Made by a program: the position numbers and the translations under genes. 64,000 nt of DNA from Rattus norvegicus. Its lineage: Eukaryota > Chordata > Mammalia > Rodentia > Muridae. Location of the stretch: assembly GCF_036323735.1 (NCBI RefSeq), contig NC_086031.1, positions 38,151,225-38,215,224 of the forward strand, read 5' to 3'. A model generated the notes under the pieces. It ran no database searches. It had not been told where the DNA came from and saw only the letters and a list, made by a program, of their open reading frames with translations. Positions 46,811 to 57,234 of this stretch are shown here, one piece after another (position 1 is the stretch's first letter; every line of letters begins with the position of its first letter).

Positions 46811-47869
46811 TATAGCATCTGTTTCAGGAGACAAATAGAATAGTAATGTGGTAGATTGATGAGTATTTCTTATATAAATCAAATGAGTACTAAAGTATTA
46901 ATAAAAACGATATAAAAATCCAAAGAAATATATATATATATAATCATATTGTTTTAAAATTTCTGTGCTCTTATCCCAAATAGCTTTCCTATCCTTCAAA
47001 CATTTAAGACTATCTCACACAGTTTAGGTTTATATTTAATAATATAATGATTATAGGTGGAAGGCACCTCAAAAATAAATTCAACGTCAAAGTCAGATGA
47101 CTAATCACTTTAATATATATTAAAATATATATAATGAAAAGAAAAATAGGTGTTATTAATTTAATAAGCATGAGAGAAAACCAATAATATTCTAGAGGAA
47201 TGGTGCTTTTATCACTGAATACCAATCATCCTCATCTTGCCCACCACTGTGTGCAAGAACCAAACATAATAAACATGACAACAGCATAAAACAAATTATA
47301 AAAATGAAATACTGAGCCTAATATGATTGAAAGCTGAGCTTACTTGAGTTAAGTCTATGGAATATACCATCACTCCTTCCAAGAAATGGTGCTCACTAAA
47401 TCTTGCTTTGATTTACAATGTCAGAAACTTACCAAGACATGTTTCCTAATACATGCACTCAGTCATGGCTGAATGGCTCACTGATGTACTATATTCCCTC
47501 ATGAACAACCCAATTTAATAACACTGCTGGTGCCAGCTTTTGAACAATGCAGTCCCTTGCTGACATTCTGGATCAATAGCTCTTAACAATTAGCTGCCAT
47601 TGTGACATCATATCTTGCAATTGTCTTCACAACAAGAGATGGTCTGCTTCTGAGCTGACATAAATGTAAATGTCAGGCCAACCCACCAAACAAGAGGCTC
47701 ACTGAAGCTCACTCCCAGAAATGAGCTTAGATCTGTCTCCTTGTCTTATATTGTTTTTCCATATTGCTAATTTCCAAGACTTTGAAAAGATGCCAGTACT
47801 GTCTTTGATCTTCCAAAGCAATTCCTGATGAACAGAAACATCTCTGTCTTTTGATAATGGTGTGTCTTT
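46811..47869. other. No gene seen
   Basis: AT-rich, unrecognised. Confidence 0.45.
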
Positions 47870-48150
47870 AGGAGCTGGCAAGATGGTTTAGGTGGTAAAG
47901 TGATTTCTTCATGAGCAAGAAGGGAGACCTGAGTTCAATCCCAAGAAACAACATAAAAACACCAGTTAGGGTGCTGTATGTTTGTACTTTTAGCACTACG
48001 GAGGCAAGAGCAAGTAATCCCCAGAGCCTTGATCAGCTAAACTAGCTCAATTAATGAGTTCTAAGTTCAATGAGAGACTCCATATCAAAACAAAATATGG
48101 GTCGTGCCTGAGGAATTACACACAAAATTATCTGCCATCTGGACTATATG
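47870..48150 (+). mobile_element. B4/RSINE-like SINE leading into (CA)n
   Basis: 'ggagctggcaagatggtttag', 'gacctgagttcaatcccaag', 'cgtgcctgaggaattacac', then (CA)n. Confidence 0.65.
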
Positions 48151-48194
<44 letters not shown>

Positions 48195-48220
48195 ACACCA
48201 CACAACACCACACACACACA
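48151..48220. repeat. (CA)n microsatellite
   Basis: CA units with CCA interruptions, on the SINE tail. Confidence 0.97.
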
Positions 48221-48464
48221 TCCCTAAACAAACAAGCAAATGTACAAGGTGGCATGTTCTCAGAAATTAAGTAAACAAACAAAATGTTGTGGGCTATATA
48301 GATATTAAAACCTAAAAATTTTTGAATGTTATACTTTTTTCATAAAATCAAGATATGACAGCATAGAGGAGGGCAACCAAACAAGAAGACAAAATAAAAG
48401 AAGTACCAAGGGGCATGTCTAAATCATGCCATAATGAAACCCACCACATTCCTTACTAAGATAA

Positions 48465-48465
<1 letters not shown>

Positions 48466-48508
<43 letters not shown>

Positions 48509-48517
48509 CACACACAA
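48466..48517. repeat. (TA)n(CA)n microsatellite
   Basis: About 17 TA units then about 7 CA units, at the left edge of an L1 fragment. Confidence 0.95.
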
Positions 48518-49072
48518 ATGCTTGCAGATAGGAACCTAACCTAACTGCCCTTTGAGAGACTCTACCAAAAAAGAAAATGACTGAAATAGATTCAGTTACC
48601 CACAGCCAAACATTGGGCAGAGGATGGGAACCCTTATGGAAGAGTTTGGGGAAGGATCTAAAGGGGATGGAAACCTCACATGAAGACCAATAATCAACTA
48701 ACCTGGACCTCTGGGAGATCTCTGAAACTGAGCCACCAACCAAAGAACTTACACAGGCTAGAAGGAAGCCTCCAACACATATGTAGCAGACATGCAACTC
48801 AGTATTCATGTGGTCACCCAACAACTAGAGCAGAGGCTCTTCCTAAAGTTGTAGCCTGACTGTGTCATACATTCCCCAACAGAGCTGCCTCATCCTCAGT
48901 GGGAAAGGATGTGCCTACTCTAGAAAAGACTTGATTTTCCAGGGTGGGTAGACAATTTGGGGGGAATCCTCTCAGAGGAGAAGAGGAGGGGCATGGGGAA
49001 TGGTCTTTGTGAGGGGGATACCAGGAAGGTGACAGCATTTAAGATGTGAATAAATAAATATATATTTTAAAC
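48518..49072 (+). mobile_element. Lx-type L1 3' UTR fragment
   Basis: Colinear with 18.2-18.7 kb and 5.8-6.2 kb: 'ctctgggagatctctgaaactgagccaccaacc', 'acacatatgtagcag', 'ctcagtgggaaaggatgtgcc', polypurine 48958-49018 and an AATAAATAAA end. Confidence 0.75.
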
Positions 49073-49421
49073 AGAAGCATTATTATATAATTGTAATTGT
49101 CTAAATACAAGATTGTATAATACATGAACACATTGTATAAATACAAAGATATTGTAAAAATATTGCAATCAAGATAATTGAGTGCAATTAACAATTATTA
49201 CAGAGAAAAGTAATATGGAAATAGGAAGAATATTTTACATCACAGAATTAACCTAACCAATTTATATTTTAAAACTGGATATTAACACTATAAATATACA
49301 AGTTTTAAATAATATGAAGTAGCTGTCAAATGTTTTTCAAGTACATATCCTATTTTGTAATATTTTTGATGTCTAAAAGACAGATAATATATACAAATAC
49401 CTGATAATCATAAGTGCTACA
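49073..49421. other. AT-rich DNA, no gene seen
   Basis: No recognised feature. Confidence 0.45.
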
Positions 49422-49480
49422 GGGCTGGGGTTATAACTCAGCCAGTAGATCCTTTGTTTGAACTCAATAGAAAAAAACTC
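49422..49480 (+). mobile_element. ID/B4-type tRNA-derived fragment
   Basis: 'agggctggggttataactcagcc' head and 'tttgaactcaatag', a diverged and partial copy. Confidence 0.45.
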
Positions 49481-49544
49481 ATGTAAAACAAGTGTTCATT
49501 CAGTGATGTTTTTCAGTGATTTTTTTATATTATTCTATTGAAAG

Positions 49545-49998
49545 GAAATCATCCAGAGCATGACAAATACAGAGGTGAATGCTTGCAGACAACCATTTAA
49601 CTTAGAACGGGGTCCCCATTTGAATAGTTAAGAGAATGGATTGAAGGGGCTGAAGGGTTTGCAACCTCATAAGAACAACAATACCACCCAACCAGAGCTC
49701 CCAGGGACTAAAGCACCATCCAAAGAGTACACGTGGACAGACCCATTGGTCCAGCGCATATGTAGCAGAGGATGGTCTTGTTGAGCACCACTGGGAGGAG
49801 AAGCCCTGAAGCATACCAAGACTGGAAACCCCAGTGTAGGGGAATGTCAGGGCAGGGAGGCAGGAAGGGGTGAGTGGAGGGGAACAACCTCATAAAAGAA
49901 GGGAAAGGGGGATGGGCTAGGGAGGTTATGGATGGGAAACTGGGAAAAGGGGTAACATTTGAAATTTAAATAAAAATCCAATAAAAACGTAAACAAAA
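49545..49998 (+). mobile_element. 5'-truncated L1 3' end
   Basis: 'agagcatgacaaatacagagg', 'ccagagctcccagggactaaag', 'gtgtaggggaatgtcaggg', 'taacatttgaaat', A-rich end. AAATCAT at both ends may be a short target duplication, but this is weak. Confidence 0.85.
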
Positions 49999-50194
49999 AA
50001 ATCATGTTTAACACTGTCCCGAAATATCAGAAAGTAGTAAAGCATATGGAGAATAATGGGCCTTTGAAATGATGTAGAAATGTTTGGCAATTTTCATGAG
50101 CCACGTATAGCAGTGTTAGTGAAAAGAGATACCTGCAGAACAGAAGTGCTCAGCACATGAGACCGCTCCATGGATAGAGAAACTTGTTACCTAT

Positions 50195-50325
50195 CCTTTA
50201 TTAGGTCCAATACCTGCAACACTCGTGGAAGAAAAGACAACTGATTCTTGCATGTAGTCTTCTAACCGCCACAGCGGTGCAATGGCAGGTGTACTTCTCC
50301 ACTACAAATAATATAAATGGCAAAG
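50195..50325 (+). mobile_element. 5'-truncated B3-like SINE
   Basis: 'acaactgattcttgcatgtag', 'cttctaaccgccacagcgg'. Diverged. Confidence 0.45.
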
Positions 50326-50369
50326 AAAAAGGAAAACAAATACCTAATCTACATAATAATTACAAATCA

Positions 50370-50765
50370 AGAGCTTTTTCACTCCTATCAAAACCAAAAA
50401 TCTATCCAATGCTGGTAAAGGTCGGCCTGGCCCCTAAAGAATAGGCACCAATATTGTGGAAAAAATGTATTATTAACAGTTTCTACTTTATAAATGTGAT
50501 GACAACTTGCATTATTAGTAGAACCAAAAACACTCCCCCTATGCTTAGAGAGTAAAAAAAGACAAAGTATTAGTCTGTGTCCTGCTGTATTTTAAATGTA
50601 CAGATACAAAGCATTCTATTTCCAAAAACTATGACCCAGAAGTAAGTGGAAGTCAAGGAAGAATATTTTTAACTAAGATGCTTATAATATGATTATATCT
50701 TGATAGTCTTTAAAAGGCAAAATATTACACTAACACAATGGAATATTCTAGAGCCATGAGTCATG
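50370..50765 (+). mobile_element. Possible old mammalian L1 ORF2 C-terminal piece
   Basis: 'ccaatgctggtaaaggtcgg' and 'acaatggaatattctagagccatgag' fit the two ends of this L1 region. The interior is too diverged to confirm. Confidence 0.4.
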
Positions 50766-50793
50766 TTTTTAAACATTTTTTTGTTTGAGAATG

Positions 50794-50863
50794 TCGTGTG
50801 TGTATGCATATGTGTGTGTTTATGTTTGTGTGTATATGTATGTTTTATGTGTGTGTGTGCGAG

Positions 50864-50910
<47 letters not shown>
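50794..50910. repeat. (GT)n microsatellite
   Basis: Interrupted GT tract ending in about 20 perfect units. Confidence 0.96.
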
Positions 50911-50912
<2 letters not shown>

Positions 50913-51045
50913 ATGATGGCACATGTAAATGAGGGATGATGGCAAGAGGCAAGATTAGGGTACTATCTCCTTCAGAAGCTACATTTATAGGGAATCAAAC
51001 TCAGGTTTTCCATAAGAACGGGCTGACCATCTCCATCTCCCTAAT
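50911..51045 (-). mobile_element. B3-like SINE, antisense
   Basis: 'gaagctacatttatagggaatc', 'aaactcaggttttccataag', in antisense B3 order and preceded by (GT)n. Confidence 0.5.
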
Positions 51046-51109
51046 GTCTTACATTGAATGTAATGTGACAACAAAAGTGGAACCTTCATGTTGCAAAGTT
51101 TGGTGTAAC

Positions 51110-51316
51110 TGCATTGAAAAAGGAAAGGTAGCTGAGCACCAGGATTCATCTCTGCCTGTATCTTGATTGTGGATATAACATGTGCATCTGTCTCAGAGTC
51201 CTGTATCTGTTTTCCATATCATGGTGGACTGTATTGTTAAACCATGAGCTAAAATAAACCCTCCCATGGTGGAGTTACTTTTATCACGTATTTCATCACA
51301 GAAATTAGAAAAATAG
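51110..51316 (+). mobile_element. Rodent LTR-like repeat
   Basis: 'tgagcaccaggattcatctctgc', 'catggtggactg', 'gagctaaaataaaccctccc', 'tttcatcacagaaattagaaa', the sense counterpart of the antisense copy at 6829. Confidence 0.55.
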
Positions 51317-51352
51317 TCAATGTTCCCTTTTGGAAACAATGCTGAGGGTCAC

Positions 51353-51690
51353 TGTGGTGGATTGAATAAAAATGCCTCACATATGTTCATATGGAGTGGC
51401 ACTATGGGAAGAGTGACCTTGCTGGAGGAACTGAGTCACTGAGCGTGGATTGTAGTATTTCGAATGTTCAAGACAGGACCAATTTCTTCTTTTATGCTGC
51501 CTGCAATTTCAGATCTAGAACTCTAAAAACCTCTCCAACACATATATGGATGCCTTCCACCGTGCTTCCCACCATGATTATAATAGACTGAACCTCGGAA
51601 CTGTATGACAGACCCAATTAAATGTTTTTCTTTTGAGAGTTGCCAGGGTTATGATATCTCTTCACAGCAATAGAAATTCTAACTAACTGT
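51353..51690 (+). mobile_element. Rodent LTR-like repeat (TG start)
   Basis: TGTGGTGGATTGAATAAAAATGCC start, 'ggagtggcac', 'gactgaacctcggaactgtatgac', 'ccaattaaatg', 'cttcacagcaatagaaattctaac' end. Same family as 13718-14081. Confidence 0.65.
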
Positions 51691-52374
51691 ATTTGCACAA
51701 AGTGATTGAGAACAGTAATAGATGATCAAAAAATAATTAAATAATAATTAAAAAATACAGTTGGCATATTTCACCTGCATTCAGTCTCTTCACTACCCTC
51801 CTCCTGTAAAAGTGACCAACTGACCTATCTAATCCCATAACCTTTGGTCTGAAAATGCATTCGTAACAGAATTGACAAGTAGTCCGTTCATCAGTCTCTG
51901 GATTTATTTGATTTCTTCCCTCAAAGCCTTTCTGAATGGAACTTTCTAAACCTTCCCCAATTTCTCCTGATTGTTGGCACCTTCTAGAACAAGCAAGTAC
52001 ACACTTTTGATATTGAAGTCTAGTGCTATCATCATCTCACCTGAGAACCATCGTGCCGTCACGATGAAAAGCTACTAAAAAGATGAGAAAGACATCTAAT
52101 CATATTTTTAGTAAGTTTAGAACTTAATGTTAGGGCTTATGTATGCCTGGAGGTCATCACAGGTCATCACTAACTTTGTAACCAATGACTGCTACAGCTG
52201 TACTTTTACAGATTGTTGTCAAAACTAACTCTATTACTTGTTATTTATCGTTAACATATATTACCTGTTCATAATTAAGAGTGAGTTTTGGGAGCAGAAA
52301 TGGGTCCATTGTTGGCAACATTCTATGTAAGGAAATGAACTTGAATTCTCAAAACCTACCAGGAAATCAGACAT
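51691..52374. other. No gene seen
   Basis: Unrecognised. Confidence 0.45.
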
Positions 52375-52632
52375 TTAACCAAAGAGTCTTTAATCCCAGT
52401 TCTTTTACACAGAGATGAGGGCCAGAAGAAAGAACTCTGAAAGCCTCTGGCCACCTACCCTGGCATCTGCTGCAGAAAACAGCAGAGAGACTCAGTTCCA
52501 ACATGGCAAAAATGAAGACTGACATCCAAGTTCGTTTTTTTACATATGCACCTGAATTCACATACATATGTGCACCAACATACATTAAACACATCATCCA
52601 TACACATAAATAATTATAAATAAATAAAACAG
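52375..52632 (+). mobile_element. Possible diverged SINE 3' part
   Basis: CA/ATAC-rich tail ('cacatacatatgtgcaccaac', 'taaataaataaaa') preceded by weak SINE-like sequence. Confidence 0.3.
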
Positions 52633-52729
52633 TGTTTAATAATATTGAATTAACCTCAATAACCAGAATCTATTGGAATACAGAGACTTTCAGTACCATT
52701 GAAATATATGTTCTCTGTTTATTAAGATT

Positions 52730-52946
52730 AGGTTAGAGTTGGATAAACGGCTCAGAAGTTTAAAGGACCCAGGTTCAGTTTCTAGAATCTATGTGGTGGT
52801 CCACGACTGGCTGTAACTCTAGTTCCATAGTCTCTGGTCCAGTTTCCTCTATTGACTTCCAAAGACATCAATCTGGCACACGACGTATATATACATAACT
52901 GTAAGCAAGTGCTTATAAATCTACAATTTAAATAAATAAATAAATA
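52730..52946 (+). mobile_element. B3-like SINE
   Basis: 'gttggataaacggctcagaag', 'aaaggacccaggttcag', 'gctgtaactctagttcc', (AAAT)n tail. Confidence 0.7.
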
Positions 52947-54402
52947 GGTAATAACTATATGAAGGTAATGGAATATTCTGTGTGTCCGTATGCTTCCCAC
53001 TGTTTATGCCACTCCTTTAGGATAATGCTGATGGAATCATCTCTCCATCAATTTGTGACGTACAAGAAATAATTTATTTCCTGGTAACATCTGGATAATT
53101 TATGAACAGCATTTGAGGGGGCATTGCACAGAGAGCCTCATCTGCATAGCTGTTTACACTCTAGAAGTGAATGGCATCTATTTGATTGAGGATAGCCAGA
53201 AATCAAGAGTCAGCAAATAAAATCCAAAGCATTCCACAAATGTCCTGGGAGTGAATACTTGACAATGAGACTGGTCCCTAAGACTGGTTTTACCCATAGA
53301 GTTGAGAAGAGTGTCTGCATTGTGCCCATATCTTGTACATTATGGGCTTCATCATGGTGCTTCAAGCAAATAACTAACTAAGAAATAACTAAACGAATAC
53401 ACTAGTTGGGTTTCTATTTAGCACTTTTGCAATTCAACCTTTACTAAGTAATCAATAAAACAATTTGCTGGGAGGGAAAAACTGTAGTAAAGTTATTTAG
53501 CACTGGGGGTGTGGCCTTACCTGGCCACTATGGGGGACTATGGAGCTGACAATGGGACCTCTGTGAAATACAAGCTATGGACAAATGAATAAGGATGTGT
53601 CAAGAAAACGTAATTAGTGATTTGGAAAATAAATTTATGAAAAATTACAGCTTTTAATCATTTTAAGAGACCAGAAACTAGAATGTCCTGGCAGAATAAA
53701 GTGTGTGTGTGGCACAGATATAAATAGCAGTTCCAGAAAATCACAGCACGACCCCTTAGTGGCTATGCCTACATGACAGTTTACTTTATCATTTAATGCT
53801 ATATTATCTAAGTTTGGCATTTTAATTTTTTTCTTCCTAATTGATATTTCCTCTGTATGATGTAAAAACCTAGTTTCAGATCTTGATCTTGGATCCATTG
53901 TACACGTAAGCATCTTAATAAAACATATTTTCTTCCTCACCGGTCCCTTGTGGAGATTCTATTATTTACAAATAAATTAATTGCCACAACACTAAGCTAG
54001 CTCCAGAAGAAAATGTTCATTTCAGAACAACCTGTTTTTCAGTGTCTTTGGCTGTCAAATATGGTATCGTTTTCTCTCTCTGATCCCTAGCCAGATGCAT
54101 TGTGTTTGCTATAGACTCACAGTGATCAGCATATTGACCTAAATATAACAAGATAGGCTGACTACACGAAGGGTTGTTTGTTAAGCAGCTGGGTGAGCTT
54201 CATGGTACAAGAGCAATTTCTAAGAACTCCACAGTGTTCTCTCAAAAGGCTTGATCCAGAAAACAATGATTACATTGCACATTAACCTCTGATTATTCTT
54301 ACTTTCACAGTGGGGGCTCCTGAAGGATTATCGTTTACATGTGTATTAGGAAGTTTCACACAACTGCTAGGATTAAAATATAACTTTGCAGAAGCAAACG
54401 GA
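52947..54402. other. Unique DNA, no gene seen
   Basis: Unrecognised. A minus-strand CCAG|GTAAGG donor-like site near 53520 lacks an acceptor. Confidence 0.5.
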
Positions 54403-54590
54403 AGGGCTAAAGAGGTGGCTCAACAGGTAGGAATTGCTTGCTGCTCTTCCAGAGGATCAGAGTTTGGCTCTCAGCATTCTTGTTGGGTGTAGCTCCAACC
54501 CCAGGAGACCCAACTACAGACACTGCACACACGTGCACATGTATGTACACAGATACAAACACATGCAAAAATAAAATACTTTTTAAAGGA
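54403..54590 (+). mobile_element. B3-like SINE
   Basis: 'agggctaaagaggtggctcaac', 'ttgctgctcttccagaggatc', 'gtagctccaaccccagg', 'aaaaataaaata' tail. Confidence 0.75.
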
Positions 54591-55223
54591 GATGAGAGAA
54601 TGTTTAAACAAGATGGAATGCCTCAAGATGTCAGGAAAAGTGTCATTAACTGTACACTCCAAGGAGAAAACTGAAGGCTTATATTGAAATTTACTGTAGG
54701 TTTCTGTGCCTCTGCCTATTACAGATATATTCTAGAAAACTTTAGTCTACGTTGAATTTTGTATATGTACTCTTTATTGAAATAACATATTGATTCAAAT
54801 AATACATGTTAGGAATAATCTAGATTGAAAACAAGGATTTTTTTTCTAAAGTTAATATTTGAGGATAGGAGACAGGAAAGAGAATTACAAAAATCATCTA
54901 AGGATACATGAATGTAAGTTTCATGGGCAATAGGCAGAGAAGAATGTGAAGTCCTTTTTTCAGAATTGAAATGAATATCTGAATTAGATTAATTAGTGTT
55001 AGATATCAACAAAAATGAATCCTGGGTCTTAAGTATATCTTTGACTTTCATTGTCTTCAACTATAAATAACATCTTAAGGTTGATATGAAATTGATGAAA
55101 TAAGCAGAGCTTGGGTTGTCTGATAATCATATCTTTGATTGAAGTTTATAGAATTTAAAGGATGGGTTAATTAAACCAAACAGAAAAGGGGAAGAAAAAA
55201 GTGTAGACGTATTTTAGTATGTT
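54591..55223. other. Unique AT-rich flank of the full-length L1, no gene seen
   Basis: No recognised feature. Confidence 0.5.
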
Positions 55224-55239
55224 AAAAATGTACTACATA
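55224..55239. repeat. Full-length L1 target-site duplication, left copy
   Basis: AAAAATGTACTACATA, perfect 16-bp match to 61907-61922. Confidence 0.95.
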
Positions 55240-56153
55240 GTTCCTGGTTGCTGCCGCTGCAGAGAGCCCGTGGGCAGCACCCACGAGCGAACTTGAGCCT
55301 CGGGACCACAGGTAAGACCAACTTTTCTGCTGCAAGAAAGCTGCCTGGTGAGCTTGGGACACATGGAAGCAGAATTCCTCTAGGACTGGGCACGTTCTGT
55401 GTTTACCGGAAGTCCCACACCACGAATCCCGGCCCGCAGCAGCTCTCTGCTCCCAGACCCTGTGAGAGAGAGACGCAACCGCCTGGTCAGGTGGGCACTC
55501 CTGAGGCTGCAGAGCGGAAGAGACCACCAACACTGCTCACCCCTGCCTACATCCCTGGCCCAAGAGGAAACTGTATAAGGCCTCTGGGCTCCCGTGGGGG
55601 AGGGCCCAGGAGCGGCAGGACCCCTGCCTGAGACACCTCCAGAACCTGAAGGAAACAGATCGGATAAACAGTTCTCTGCACCCAAATCCCATGGGAGGGA
55701 GAGCTAAACCTTCAGAGAGGCAGACAAGCCTGGGAAACCAGAAGAGACTGCTCTCTGTACATACATCTCGGACGCCAGAGGAAAACACCAAAGGCCATCT
55801 GGAACCCTGGTGCACTGAAGCTCCCAGAAGGGGCGGCACAGGTCTTCCTGGTTGCTGCCGCCGCAGAGAGCCCTTGGGCAGCACCCCGCGAGCAAACTTG
55901 AGCCTCGGGACCACAGGTAAGACCAACTTGTCTGCTGCAAGAAAGCTGCCTGGTGAACTCAAGACACAGGCCCACAGGAACAGCTGAAGACCTGTAGAGA
56001 GGAAAAACTACACGCCCGAAAGCAGAACACTCTGTCCCCATAACTGACTGAAAGAGAGGAAAACAGGTCTACAGCACTCCTGACACACAGGCTTATAGGA
56101 CAGTCTAGCCACTGTCAGAAATAGCAGAACAAAGTAACACTAGAGACAATCTG
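55240..56153 (+). promoter_or_regulatory. L1 5' UTR / CpG-rich internal promoter, 1.5 tandem units
   Basis: GC- and CpG-rich patch in an AT-rich window. A unit beginning TTCCTGGTTGCTGCCG starts at 55241 and again at 55845, a period of 604 bp. The second is cut short by the ORF1 leader. Both repeat 'GCAGAGAGCCC', 'AACTTGAGCCTCGGGACC' and 'GCTGCAAGAAAGCTGCCTGG'. The left end of rat L1 is known to act as a promoter and CpG island. Activity of this copy is inferred. Both units carry CCACAG|GTAAGACC, a strong splice-donor match, at 55311/55312 and 55916/55917. Confidence 0.85.
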
Positions 56154-57229
56154 ATGGCGAGAGGCAAGCACAGGAACCTAAGCAACAGAAACCAAGACAA
56201 CTTGGCATCATCGGAGCCCAATTCTCCCACCAAAACAAACATGGAATATCCAAACACACCAGAAAAGAAAGATCTAGTTTCAAAATCATATTTGATCATG
56301 ATGCTGGAGGACTTCAAGAAAGACGTGAAGAACTCCCTTAGGGAAACACAGGAAAACATTAATAAACAAGTAGAAGCCTACAGAGAGGAATCGCAAAAAT
56401 CCATGAAAGAATTCCAGGAAAACACAATCAAACAGTTGAAGGAATTAAAAATGGAAATAGAAGCAATCAAGAAAGAACACATGGAAACCACCCTGGATAT
56501 AGAAAACCAAAAGAAGAGACAAGGAGCTGTAGATACAAGCTTCACCAACAGAATACAAGAGATGGAAGAGAGAATCTCAGGAGCAGAAGATTCCATAGAA
56601 ATCATTGACTCAACTGTCAAAGATAATGTAAAGCAGAAAAAGCTACTGGTCCAAAACATACAGGAAATCCAGGACTCAATGAGAAGATCAAACCTAAGGA
56701 TAATAGGTATAGAAGAGAGTGAAGACTCCCAGCTCAAAGGACCAGTAAATATCTTCAACAAAATCATAGAAGAAAACTTCCCTAATCTAAAAAAGAGATA
56801 CCCATAGGCATACAAGAAGCCTACAGAACTCCAAATAGATTGGACCAGAAAAGAAACACCTCCCGTCACATAATAGTCAAAACACCAAACGCACAAAAGA
56901 AAGAAAGAATATTAAAAGCAGTAAGGGAAAAAGGTCAAGTAACATATAAAGGGAGACCTATCAGAATCACACCAGACTTCTCGCCAGAAACTATGAAGGC
57001 CAGAAGATCCTGGACTGATGTCATACAGACCCGAAGAGAACACAAATACCAGCCCAGGTTACTGTATCCTGCAAAACTCTCAATTAACATAGATGGAGAA
57101 ACCAAGATATTCCATGACAAAACCAAATTTACACAATATCTTTCTACAAATCCAGCACTACAAAGGATAATAAATGGTAAAGCCCAACATAAGGAGGCAA
57201 GCTATAACCTAGAAGAAGCAAGAAACTAA
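56154..57229 (+). pseudogene. L1 ORF1 (RNA-binding protein), one frameshift
   Basis: ORF1p is the trimeric RNA-binding chaperone of the L1 RNP. ATG at 56154 opens a MARGKHRN N-terminus. Residues ~40-165 are Glu/Lys/Gln-rich with heptad character (coiled coil), and RRM-like sequence begins near 'RRSNLRIIGIEE' at about residue 177. The frame ends at a TAG (56805-56807). The following frame (open from about 56795 to the TAA at 57227-57229) continues the same protein without overlap, including 'SRHIIVKTPNAQ' and the basic C-terminal domain. The shift equals loss of one base, most simply in the A-run at about 56790-56795. Total length, about 358 codons, is normal for rodent ORF1. As read, only the coiled coil and the start of the RRM would be made. 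Confidence 0.93.
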
Positions 57230-57234
57230 TCGTC

